A stretch of DNA of 64,000 bases. Origin: Panopea generosa. Taxonomy: Eukaryota; Mollusca; Bivalvia; Adapedonta; Hiatellidae. The translations under genes and the position numbers were made by a program. The stretch covers positions 4,613,098 through 4,677,097 of the forward strand of contig CM055896.1 of assembly GCA_029582155.1 (NCBI GenBank). The letters run 5' to 3'. Of this stretch, positions 9,927-21,111 are shown piece by piece. Numbering within the stretch: position 1 is the stretch's first letter; the number at the start of each line of letters is the position of its first letter. The notes under the pieces were generated by a model that made no database searches, was not told the origin of the DNA, and saw only the letters and a program-made list of their open reading frames with translations.

Positions 9927-10624
9927 AAATATGACGTCTTTCAATTTTCCTTGAAGCAACTGACCAATCAGCGTGCTCGTATATTTGCCCCTGGCGGAGA
10001 GAGCCGGTCTACTTGCTACAAACTTTTAAATATCAAAACTACCATGGCAATTAACAAAAAGTATGACATAGCGATCATAAACAATTTATTTAACCTATTT
10101 CCTTCATTTATACTTCCGTTTACATTTAATTATTTCTATTTTTTCGCGTAAATATACTTATATTAGACAAGAGAAATGTGAAAAGAGTCAAGTTTGACTT
10201 TAGATGAGATAAGTTAAATCGACATGTCCTAATTTTGTTTAATTTATGATTAGTTCCGATATTTCAAGAATCATGCAAAACTTTTAACCGTGACATAAAT
10301 GAATGGAACTTAGAGCAGCGCACTCTAATGTGATGATTTAACGCAACATAAGAATTATCTCCCTTGACAATTAAAATTGCAATTATACACAATCACACAT
10401 TGACATTCACTGTAGACACAAGTCTACACAACTTAGATTTTTTATTGAGTAAGAACTTATTGGATGGTAAGATGTAGACTTAGACGGAAAACAGCAAGCC
10501 TAGTGTGGGGGTACGGACCCAGCTCTCCCGGTGGGGTCCGGTATATAGGACTGTTGGGAAAGCCACATTTGAGCACGTTGATTGGTCAGTTGCTTCAACA
10601 TAAAGTTTGATGACGTCACATTCT
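9927..10624. mobile_element. MITE-like element with about 54-bp terminal inverted repeats
   Basis: The left arm 9927-9980 contains gaagcaactgaccaatcagc. The right arm 10571-10624 is its near-perfect reverse complement (gagcacgttgattggtcagttgc...), and both arms carry a matching gacgtc block. Similarity may extend inward (ggagagagccggt against accccaccgggagagc in complement). The unit is about 700 bp with no transposase. Confidence 0.6.
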
Positions 10625-10747
10625 TCAGTGTGGTCCTTAGGATTTGGCAAATTGTCAAACTGAGTCATTTGAAGGCATCAGTTCACAACATTCATTTGCT
10701 ACAGTTTTGTGGTCTTTAATCAAGTTGAGGTTATTAAAACCTTTTAA

Positions 10748-10855
10748 CACCACCACCACCACCACAACAGCAGCAGCAGCAACAGAAGCAACAATAGCAA
10801 CAACATCAACAACAGCAGCAGCAGTAGAAGCAGCAGCAACAACAACATCAGTAAA
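10748..10855. repeat. CAN trinucleotide repeat
   Basis: Interrupted ACC, CAG and CAA runs. The Thr/Ala-rich peptide it encodes is low complexity and unsupported. Confidence 0.85.
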
Positions 10856-10859
10856 AATA

Positions 10860-11335
10860 TGAATAAGAAGACATTTTTACGGACGGACGGACGCTTATGA
10901 CCAGTATAAAGCTGAGCTGAAGTAACGTACGAAATTCAAACAAACTAATTTTAAACTAATGTGTCTGTTTTTTTGGGCGCGAAATGTGTGTGTAGTTTTC
11001 ATGTATTACAACTTGTGTGTGGATTATTAACGAGTCCGCTATTTATGGCGTACCAAGCAATGCTTGCGCTCTTGATCACGACGTTTTTTTTGTTCAATAA
11101 CTTAGGAGTTGTAATAGATTTGACAGAGTCAAAACCAAAAATAGACACTAATAAACACTGGATTTTAATTAAGGTTTATTTATATGCTTAAGCGTGCGTA
11201 GTACGAGTCGTATATTCTATCTTCTATTTACTTGGATGTTTTTGTTGCTTTATTTTTTAATGTTCATGTTCCCATCATCGGTAGTGAACGAATAAGTAAG
11301 CGTTTTAACACATATATTATTATTTTTTGAATTCG
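10860..11335. other. No supported gene
   Basis: A 76-codon hydrophobic frame (10961-11191, + strand) is present, but it has no recognisable homology, splice context or start context. I regard it as chance. Confidence 0.4.
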
Positions 11336-11554
11336 TTATAACGCCATTTTCAACAAATTTCATGTTAGAAATGTCCTATCCAGTTTTATTGGTGGAAGAA
11401 GGCCTCAGAATGACTATGAGAAAGACCTACGCAAGTAACTGGCGAACTATCTCACATAAAGTGATTGGAGCGAGCGAGACTCGAACGTACAACCTTAGCG
11501 GTGAGAAGTAAGTGGTATGGAGACGGCGCCTTAGACCACTCGGCCACGGAGAAC
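11336..11554 (-). mobile_element. Near-complete tRNA-derived SINE (MetaSINE-like), minus strand
   Basis: Read in reverse: a Leu-type tRNA-like head (11554-11465) starting ggttctccgtggccgagtgg (A box) with B box acgttcgagtctc, then 'cagttacttgcg', 'ggccttcttccaccaataaa' and a tail ending in 'gttgaaaatggcgtt'. This is the best-preserved copy in the window and the reference for the others. RNA polymerase III boxes are intact enough to be seen by eye. A functional tRNA is unlikely because the acceptor stem does not close cleanly and the SINE body follows directly. Confidence 0.75.
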
Positions 11555-11875
11555 CTATATAACCTATATACATATTATCAGCAATGAGTGCTTTTTTTAC
11601 AGCAGTAGTCATCCCAACTTATAATGAATGTCTTACTTGACTGTTCATGTGAATCTAAAGACATTCACATTTCAATGAAAGATATATATATACACATACA
11701 TAGCTTTTAATATATTTTTAGTCAACGTTTAATGTCTAACTTAAGAACACCTGACACTTAAGACTCAATAAAAATAGACGTCTCATTCAATAAAATATAT
11801 CTTTATCCAAATACACATAAAAGTCCCGAAAACCGGCCAAAACATTTCATGATATACATCACACTCAAGAAACAT

Positions 11876-12142
11876 GTCTAAGTACAGAATACAAGTCTAA
11901 GTACAGAATACAAGTTTAAGTACAGAATACAAGTCTAAGTACAGTATACAAGTCTAAGTACAGAATACAAGTCTAAGTACAGTATACAAGTCTAAGTACA
12001 GAATACAAGTCTAAATACAGTATACAAGTCTAAGTGCAGAATACAAGTCTAAGTACAGAATACAAGTCTAAGTACAGTATACAAGTCTAAGTACAGAATA
12101 CAAGTCTAAGTCCAGAATACAAGTCTAAGTACAGAATACATA
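11876..12142. repeat. 19-bp minisatellite
   Basis: Unit tacaagtctaagtacagaa repeated about 14 times, with a/t alternation near its end (acagaat or acagtat). Confidence 0.93.
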
Positions 12143-12159
12143 CATCACTCCACAATGCA

Positions 12160-12905
12160 CATAAACGTTTAACTCAGGAATGCCAACATCACTATAATAT
12201 ACTCAATAATACATTTTTACTCCATAATGCACACGTCGCTCTAAAAAACACGTTTCACTCCAGAATATACGCATCACTCTTAAATATACGTTTCACTGCA
12301 GAATACACACGTCACCCTAAAATACACTAAAATACACGTTTCACCTCAGAATACACATGTCACTCTAAAATACACGTTTCACCAAAGAATACACACGTCA
12401 CTTTAAAATACATGTTTCATCCCAGAATACACGTCACACTAAAATACACGTTTCACCCAAGAATACACACGTCACTCTAAAATACACGTTTCACCTTAGA
12501 ATACACACACCACTCTAAAACACACGTTTCACCCAAGAATACACACGCTACTCTAAAATACATGCTTCACCCCAGAATATACACGCCATTCTAAAATACA
12601 CGTTTCATCCCAGAATACACACGCCACTCTAAAATACATGTTTCACACCAGAATACACCCGTCACTCTAAAATACACGTTTCACTCAAGAATACACACGT
12701 CACTCTAAAATACATGTTTCAACCCAATATACACATGTCACTCTAAAATACACTCAGAACACAAATATCACGTTATAATAGACGTTTCACTCAAGAATAC
12801 ACACGTCACTCTAAAATACACGTTTCACCCATGAATACACACGCCACTCTAAAATACGTGTTTCAACCCAGAATACACACGCCACTCAAAAATACACATT
12901 TCAAT
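12160..12905. repeat. About 38-bp degenerate minisatellite
   Basis: Alternating blocks ctctaaaatacacgtttcac and ccaagaatacacacgtca, with length variation, run for about 750 bp next to the 19-bp array. The 'agaataca' core is common to both arrays, so the two may be related. Confidence 0.85.
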
Positions 12906-13210
12906 ATATCAATTAACGAACAGATACACCAAAACAAAGGGAGACAATTATAAAGTGTGTTTGTTTGAAACACGTTATCGCCTACCTCCTACATTCCCAT
13001 AACGTATACATATACTGAGTTAAGAATTAACTTACTAATGGTCGTTATGATTCTCCGGCATTGTAATGGGGTTCATTTGTTCAGTTCCGTAAAATGGGTT
13101 TTGGCATAAACTTCATAAAGGTAACTTGGAGTGCTCGGCTCTGATGTTATCCTAATTAGCGTGTCTGGCATTTCAGTGTGGCAGCCCTTTGATATTGTCC
13201 TAATAAGAAT

Positions 13211-14682
13211 AGTGAGTGAGTGAGTGAGTGAGTGAGTGAGTGAGTGAGTGAGTGAGTGAGTGAGTGAGTGAGTGAGTGAGTGAGTGAGTGAGTGAGTGAG
13301 TGAGTGAGTGAGTGAGTGAGTGAGTGAGTGAGTGAGTGAGTGTGAATTAACGAGTGGGATGGTGGGTGAGTGAGTAAGAGGATGCGTGAGTTAGGTAATA
13401 AGTGAGTGAGAGAGTTGGTGAGTGAGGGAGTGTGTGTAAATGAACGAGTGTGTGAGTGTGTGAGTTAGTGAGTGAGTGAGTGAGTGAGTGAGTGAGTGAG
13501 TGAGTGAGTGAGTGAGTGAGTGAGTGAGTGAGTGATAGTGAATTAACGAGTGAGATGGTGGGTGAGTGAGTAAGGGATTGCGTGAGTTAGGTTATAAGTA
13601 ATGAGAGAGTTGGTGAGTGAGGGAGTGTGTGTAAATGAGTGAGTGTGTGAGTTAGCGATTGGTTGAGTGAGTGAGTGAGTGAGTGAGTGAGTGAGTGAGT
13701 GAGTGAGTGAGTGAGTGAGTGAGTGAGTGAGTGAGTGAGTGAGTGAGTGAGTGAGTGTGTGAGTGAATTAACGAGTGAGATGGTGGGTGAGTTAGTGAGG
13801 GGATGCGTGAGTTAGGTAATAAGTGAGTGAGAGAGTTGGTGAGTGAGGGAGTGTGTGTAAATGAATGAGTGTGTGAGTTAGTGATTGAGTGAGTGAGTGA
13901 GTGAGTGAGTGAGTGTGTGGGTGGGTGAGTGAGTGAGTGAGTGAGTGAGTGAGTGAGTGAGTGAGTGAGTGAGTGAGTGAGTGAGTGAGTGAGTGAGTGA
14001 GTGAGTGAGTGAGTGAGTGAGTGAGTGAGTGAGTGAGTGAGTGAGTGAGTGTGTGAGTGAATTAACGAGTGAGATGGTGGGTGAGTGAGTAAGGGGATGC
14101 GTGAGTTAGGTAATAAGTGAGTGAAAGAGTTGGTGAGTGAGGGAGTGTGTGTAAATGAGTGAATGTGTGAGTTAGCGATTGGTTGGTTGGTTGAGTGAGA
14201 GAGTTAGTGAGTGATTGAGTACGTGAGTGAGTGGGTGTGTGTGTGTGAGTGAGTGAGTGTGAATTAACGAGTGAGATGGTGGGTGAGTGAGGGGATGCGT
14301 GAGTTAGGTAATAAGTGAGTGAGAGAGTTGGTGAGTGAGGGAGTGTGTGCGAATGAGTGAGTGTGTGAGTTAGTGATTGATTGATTGATTGATTGAATTA
14401 GTGATTGACAGAATGAGTGACTGAGTAAGTAAGCGAGTGGGTGAATTGGTGAGTGGGTTGTTTAGTTTAGATGGGAAAGGAATGATACGATGTGTGTTTG
14501 ATTGATTGATTGATTGATTTATTGATTGATCCAATGATGGATTGATTATTGATAAAGTGAGTGAGTGAGTTGAGTAACTGAAATGAGTGAGTGAGTTGGT
14601 TTGAGTGAGTGAGTGAGTGAGTGAATGAGTGAATGAGTGAGTGAGTGAGAAAGTGAGTGAGTGAGTGATGAGTGAGTGGGAT
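13211..14682. repeat. Composite (GTGA)n satellite with five longer blocks
   Basis: Long pure (GAGT)n runs alternate with a non-simple block that starts 'gtgaattaacgagtgagatg', runs through 'gcgtgagttaggtaataagt' and 'agggagtgtgtgtaaatga', and is about 120-130 bp. The block occurs at about 13342, 13538, 13765, 14058 and 14258. The right edge decays into (ATTG)n and (GTGA)n. The frames on the minus strand (Ser/Leu/Thr/His) are artefacts. Confidence 0.93.
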
Positions 14683-14689
14683 ATAAACA

Positions 14690-15650
14690 ATTAATCTAGT
14701 GTGATTGAAAGTTTGTTTAAAGCGTCTTTTAAACCGTGTTATACAAACTTTATATGTATGTATATAATTGCAATACTCCAAATGCCACACTTTCAACTGA
14801 GGGCCGTGTGACCCCGAGCGCACTAAAGAACCAGAAGAATTTCTGTCTTTATCCTGCACTATCCCCCTCAAACTTAAAAAGTCTAACACTCTTCTGGGGG
14901 CATCGCTTATATGGGAAACTAGTGTCGATGTAAAAAAAAAGCTCATATACAACAATGACACAGTCAGCAATTGATATTCGTTGTTTAATGTGTTCATCTT
15001 CAATATTGGAGACAAAAAAGGTTAGCGTTAGAGCTGGTTGCATGTACTCTTATTCCTGACCTACTACCGATATATCGGGTTATTTATTGTTAGGACAGGG
15101 CACCAGATTAATGGATGTTGAATAATGAGAGACAATACACGTATAGCAGTGAACGTCCGACGCTGTATTGTTCTTGATACTATAAGTGTCACCCGCAATA
15201 ATTATTTAGTACATGGGACTAATTTGATTTGTTAAAAACGTATGAATAATTGATAGTTTATATACATTATAGGTAAATGGTTACTATTTGCTTTGTGAAC
15301 GTCCCTTCCAATCATTGTTATTACTGTGTATATTATGCGGTACAGACTGATAGCTCATTTATTCCAAGGGATAAAAAAATTCACTCAGAATATTATATAC
15401 CGAACGAAGATTTTCTACAAGAGTATAGTTGTTGTTGTTGTTGTTGTTGTTGTTTGTGTTAAGCGTTACTTTCAACAATATACCTGTTGTATTGTGACGG
15501 TGTCTACTTGGGACAGTAATCTAAGCGATGCCACATTGTAGTATCGTGCTGCGGACACGTGATACACCGGGTTGACCAGACCTAGAACTGTCCTCTAAAT
15601 GCTAAGCGACAAGCGAAGAAGATTTTAGTACCATTATTTTCAAGTTTTTG
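14690..15650. other. No supported gene; (GTT)n tract
   Basis: AT-rich DNA with a pure (GTT)n run at about 15428-15457. The short frames around it have no recognisable similarity. Confidence 0.45.
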
Positions 15651-15654
15651 TATG

Positions 15655-15806
15655 GCCAGGTCAGGAGTCGAACTCACGACCTTCCCTTTAGCCTAAAATT
15701 ATATTTGATTTATATGCATAACATATGATATAATATACTAGTATGTGTTTATATGGCAATAAAACATGTTCATGTGGGGCGGACGTTCTATCACTAGACC
15801 ACGGTG
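15655..15806 (-). mobile_element. tRNA-like SINE head split by an AT-rich insert
   Basis: In reverse, 15806-15770 reads caccgtggtctagtgataga (A-box-like). About 80 AT-rich bases later, 15690-15655 reads ggtcgtgagttcgactcct (B box). It looks like a tRNA-derived head with an insertion between the two promoter boxes. Confidence 0.4.
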
Positions 15807-18620
15807 CGTTGTACAATAATATACTCAGTCAGCTTAAGTTTTTATTTACCCTCGGGGTTTGAACTGGTCATTTTGGCGAGCATACAACTAGAATATAGGA
15901 GAAAGCACCTGTCTTTCCGACACACCTTTGTGTGGAGCTGTTTCAAACCGGGTCGAAGATTTCTCAGCCAGGGAAGATCCAATGTGAATCTCAGGGGGTA
16001 TCCCCAAAGTCCTGGAAGGAGGATTCCAAGTGTAATTTATATGTGTTTGGTCATTTTTTCTGAAATATGATTTTTTTTTAAAATGATAATTCAGGAAATT
16101 TCAAGGAGTTGAGGTCCGAAAGCCGGTACCACCTACATATCCACAAACTAAGAGAACTTACCTTTCACCGCTGGGGCCGCTGATTCGGACCCAGGTCGGT
16201 ATGTTTATATACGGCGAGAGTCATCACCGTTGTTCATTTCGTTATTTACTTGCGGATGGACTCTGTGGTTATTTTATTCAGATGAATTCTTAAACATTAC
16301 TTCTGACCCCCCCCCCCCCCCTCCTAAACAACTGGATAGCATATAATTAATAGCAAGTTGTATGTTGAAAAAGGTGTTAAACAACAAAAATGACCAGAAA
16401 ACATGCAAGCAGACCTAATATATAGTCAAATAAACTGTCACAATTTTGCTATCTGTCATGGTAAAATGAAAATTGAGATTTCCAAGCTCAACTTTAAGAA
16501 TATCTCAAGAATGTTTGTGATTACGACCCATGTCCTGCGGGTGCGTAATATGAACAACAGTATCACTGAAATACAATATTTTCACATGTATTTAAATCAA
16601 TGGAGACTATAAAGGATGCCATTTTATTAAAGGGATTATATTGGCAAGTAACACAAACACGCTGTTAATCCAGACTTCTCCTGTATGCAGTGTGCACAAA
16701 ATAATGCTTATGTATTGACGTATAACCTTTATTTACTTGAAAGTTATCAAATTAACAGTTATTGAATATTGGCCAAAACTTTAGTACGTCCCGCAATAAA
16801 GTATTGCGCAATGTTTACTTTGAACTCCGTTAACTTCCCAAACAAAGCTTCTAAAACGTGATCGGGAACGAGTCTTCGCGATGTTATCCGATGATTGATC
16901 GGAAACCCGAAAGCGGTTCATTGAAAATAGCAATGTAAACAAAAACAAAAACGTGGCTTCAGAAACGCGATGTTTGTAATAAAGAGGTTATGCAATAAGA
17001 CACTTTAGACGCGTATATCTCTTAGTTATAAGTTTATCTTCATGCTGGGTGTGTGTATTTAGGAGAGGGAATTGACGGTAATATGCCAATATAATCCTTT
17101 TGATAATCGTTTTGTTTTGGGGTCATCAAGACTCGAACCTATGGACCCAACGATAATAAGGTAGTAGTCGTAACGGCGTTATTGTTAGAAAGCAAAACCA
17201 TTCTTTTTCTTTTTATTAAAACAACATCTGAAAATAAATCCGACACAGTGGGGACTCGAATTAAGAAAATATTAGCGAGGTGTTCCGACAATATTTCGAA
17301 CGCCTGCGGAAATGGCTGAGCGATGTTCCGATTGGTGTTCCGAATGATCGCGGAGCCTCTCTTATAGAAACGAAGTCACGTAAAAACATAACTGCTTTTT
17401 TATTTTAAATGAATACCTTGTTTTCATAATCTGTTATCTCTCTGTCAATAAGTTGTATTCATCTTTTGTCAGACACAGATAAACCTTTTTATTGTGGCTT
17501 TTTAATTAAATACATTTTTTTTCTTCATAAAAATCTATCGATTGCATTAACTTATCGCAACTCATCGATTTGTTCTCATAATATCTCTATAAACACATTT
17601 AATATATCACGCTTATTCAATGTTCACCTATTTCCAAATTGCTAATGTTTTTGTGTTTAAATTGGATTAATGTCCTCTCAAACTGTTCTGTATTTTGCTT
17701 AGAAGGAAATTGGCTTCGTAAAAGTTAAACATAAGGCTTTTATGAAAAACAAAGCATTTCTATGTACTCACATTTGGAATTTTGAAATCATCGCCCAAGT
17801 GTATTGTCTGGGATAACTGCGATATTTCGATTTTACGTTAAGTCTATATATGAATCGATTAGAAGGTTTATCATATTTTAAACATTTTTTTATTCATGCA
17901 TATCAATATATCAGGATTGGCTTTGTTCGTGGTGATGGCGCTTAGGAAAATATCAATATTCACTTCTATGACAAAGCGTTGACCAATTAAATACGTCGAA
18001 ATTACCACGTGATCGATCTCCAAGTTAAATGTGCGACGCATTATGATAAGACGCGGATTGGAATAAAGGTAGAATTATAACATATATTTGACATTAATTA
18101 TTAAAAAAAAATAAAAGTCTTCTTTCCCTTTGATTAAAGTTGTGAATTAAGGTGAAATATGTCCTAATAAGTGGATTTATTAACTTTGTTTAATAATAAT
18201 AAAATCAATTAAACGGATATTACGGATAGTAAGAAAGGTAATTACGCAATTAATAGCAGCATGGTATAAAGTGTAAACTTTATTATTATTTCTTAACATC
18301 TGAAAATCACAATTTAAATTATTTCTTTAATAAACTTGTGATAAAATCAATACATTTTAGTTATGATAAGGAACACTCGATTTTTTTTAAATATCGAACT
18401 TAAACGTTAACCGTAAATTATAATATCTGTAAAAATATATTATCGTTGTATATTATTTATTGAAAGAAGTGATTGGTTTTGGTTTGATTTATATTTCAGG
18501 ATTATCTTACACAACTCCTAAATAACTTTATCTTAAATATCTTAACAGAAAAGGTATTTATATTTCACTCATAAAATTCAGAGGTGTTGATTATGATCTT
18601 GATTTCGATTTCGATATTTT
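15807..18620. other. Long AT-rich stretch without a supported gene
   Basis: Contains a C homopolymer at about 16309-16322 and weak B-box-like pieces near 15840 and 17125. No domain, splice structure or tandem array is seen. Confidence 0.4.
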
Positions 18621-18621
18621 G

Positions 18622-18712
18622 ACTTCTTCTTCTTCTTGTTCTTCTTCTTCTTCTTGCATTCTTCTTCTTCTTCTTTTCTTCATCATCTTATTTTTCTCTT
18701 TCTGCTTCTCGC
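18622..18712. repeat. (CTT)n polypyrimidine tract
   Basis: Interrupted cttctt runs directly 5' of the SINE at 18713. Confidence 0.8.
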
Positions 18713-18995
18713 CGGGCCCGATTAGCTCAGTCGGTTACGCGTCTGACTGTCAATCCAGGGGTTGTGAGTTCGAATCCCCCGCCCGGCAACAGTCTCCGTG
18801 ATGATTGATATACGACATTGTGTCTCAATATCATTTGTCTCTCACCGCTGATTCAAGTGGGAAAGTTATCAGTTACATGCGGAGATGGGATGTGCTCGAG
18901 TACTGGTTAATCCCAGGAAAACAGTGATTAGGTTAATTGATCGTCTGTTAGCCCTCGATGGCATAAAAATGACGGAAAATATTCAGTCAGTCAGT
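18713..18995 (+). mobile_element. Second tRNA-derived SINE family
   Basis: The tRNA-like head has a perfect 7-bp outer stem, gccgggc with gcccggc, A box tagctcagtcggttacgc and B box gagttcgaatccccc (18713-18788). The T and anticodon stems do not pair well. The body follows directly: 'gggaaagttatcagttacat', 'gcggag', 'ggttaattgatcgtctgtta', and it ends in a (cagt)n tail near 18990. A body attached to the head argues for a SINE rather than a working tRNA gene. Confidence 0.65.
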
Positions 18996-19290
18996 CTTCT
19001 TCTTCTGAAAGAGAGAAAGAGAGAGATATATAGAGAGTGATGGAGGGAGAGGTGACATTGCAGAGTATCTTGTCGCCGCTTCTGCTTCATCCACATGCTC
19101 CCTTATTATCATCCAGTATAACCGCATTATCATACAGTCCCTCCATTTTTACACGATCTTCCTCTCTAAACTACGGTGTCCCAGCAGGGCCAGTACAATA
19201 TCGCTCCATCGAGTAGATTATCATTATATTTTCTATGCATTATGTTTAACCTTTAAACGTGCATAAAATATAAGTGCACATTAATAGGAA

Positions 19291-19950
19291 GGCGATGCTG
19301 CGAAAACGCTATGCCGAAAAGACGATAGCACGACGGTAATACTGCGACAATGTCAAATAAATGTTGCAAATATCAAAGTCGAAGATCAATTGATATATTT
19401 TATTGATATGTTTAAGAGTTTATATATTTACGTTTTATTTTTTATGTTTACATCGAGGAAGAACTAAAACAATACGTTTTCTTTTTTGTTTTTACTACAA
19501 CCTTTTTTATTATTTCATTTCGATAAACATGTAATATATATATCGCAAGTAGGTCTCCTATTATCAAAACATAACAACTGCCGTCGCCTTTTATCTGCAC
19601 ATGTACGGCATCGGAAGTATAGTAGAATATACATGTTGGAAATATAAGTTAGTTTTTTAAATATATAAACGCTAACTCCGTAACAAATGTAGTCGATAGG
19701 TATAAAACCGACAATATATTATTGTTTTCACATTTCGCACTGTCGTCGTAATATCACCATCGTGTTGTCGTAGTAAAAATCTCGTTTTGACGCTGAAGTG
19801 TCCTTGCACTGTCGTGATGTCACCATCGTGATGTCGTACTATAACTATCGTATCCTCGCACTGTCGAAATTAATGCAACCATCACGATGTCGTATTAACC
19901 AGATGACCTAATGCTTTTATCGTCGTACCGTCTTGCTGTCGTCGTATCAA
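19291..19950. mobile_element. Inverted-arm element with 'cactgtcg/caccatcgtg' subrepeats
   Basis: The left arm (about 19291-19356) has 'gacgatagcacgacggtaat' and 'actgcgacaatg'. The right arm has three direct copies of a gcactgtcg...caccatcgtg..gtcgta unit (starting 19737, 19806 and 19858) that resemble the left arm in reverse complement. The inside is AT-rich. This suggests a non-autonomous DNA element with subterminal repeats. Boundaries are approximate. Confidence 0.45.
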
Positions 19951-20985
19951 AATCAGTTATAATCTCGGGTTTCTTCCACGATGGGACACCATTGAGATGA
20001 CCCTTACGGAACACCATACTAACACGTGTTAATGAACTTACTTATACAGCGTTATACATGCAGAAAAACATTATCTATTGATCTGACTTTTAAGTAATTA
20101 ATTAGTTCTATGACAATTTCTTACGTTTTGTGAATGTTATCTAACGGACAGTCTGAAAGTATAGATGATTTATAAAGCGTCTACTTACACAGACGTTCTT
20201 AAAGATCACACTACGAGAGGTGCTTAATATACTTTGACATGTATTAGAAGTTTAATCATAAGAAGTAGTCGTTCATTAAATTTTTAACAGCATTTTACAC
20301 ACCACAATTTATTTGATAGGAAATAAACAAAGTGTATCCATTTTACGGTAAGTTCTTATAGCGATCGATCGTGAGGGGGCGAGGTTTGGTTTACGATGGA
20401 ACTTCTCTTTTATTTATGTCATAAAATTACATCAATATTTAGGTAATTCTTCTTCAAACAAAAGAAGGTTTTGTTTATTGTCGTAATAGCAACGCCATCG
20501 ACCTTTTCTGTTAAGCAATTCATAATTCGATATTTTAGAATGGTTCAGTTAATTGATAGGATTAATCTGCACTGCATAATCAATGAAAAGAAACCCGTCA
20601 ACTTCCCATTTTACTTAATATAAATATAATAATGTAACAATTGTTATTTTTCCCAGGCAATGTAAATACTTTGGAACAAGACATTATATAAACCATGCTT
20701 TACCATCATCTAAGAGTATCGTGACGTCAAACTAGCACGTGAAATCTGGACTAGGGTGAGATTATAATAATCCATAATAAGTTTTTATGTAGGATAAAAT
20801 ATCCATCCCGAGGGATCAGACTTCAAGCAGTAACAACGTCCTCTCTAATTCATCTCAGTTAAAAGTAATGACCCTCGGTAATGGCCGCCGTCGCAAACAT
20901 AGCTTACTTTATACATTTAAGGCCCAAAATTAAGAAAAAATATAATTATATGAAAAATCGACACTTCAATGTTCATGTGCATACT
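19951..20985. other. No supported gene
   Basis: AT-rich intergenic DNA. No frame over 60 codons, domain or repeat array was recognised. Confidence 0.45.
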
Positions 20986-20987
20986 AA

Positions 20988-21085
20988 AAGGGGTCCTTCG
21001 TGGCCGAGTGGTCCAAGTCGCCGCCTCAAGATCATTTACCTCTTACTGCTAAGGTCGTAGGTTCAAGTCCCGCCAAAAATACTTT
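20988..21085 (+). mobile_element. SINE head abutting the 52-bp satellite
   Basis: tRNA-Leu-like head ggtccttcgtggccgagtgg with B box aggttcaagtcccgcc, matching the heads at 35528 and 54415. The usual body ('agttacttgcgg') is missing. About 25 bases later the satellite array begins. Confidence 0.65.
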
Positions 21086-21111
21086 ACGTCTCGGACTCTT
21101 TTTTACGGGTT

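Noticed and set aside
11465-11554. Functional tRNA-Leu or tRNA-Ser gene, minus strand
   Set aside because: Pol III boxes are present, but the stems are imperfect and the sequence continues into the SINE body shared with other copies.
15804-16070. 88-codon + strand frame
   Set aside because: No recognisable domain; it overlaps tRNA-like SINE relic sequence on the other strand.
18713-18788. Functional tRNA gene
   Set aside because: The outer stem pairs, but the anticodon and T stems do not, and a SINE body follows directly.
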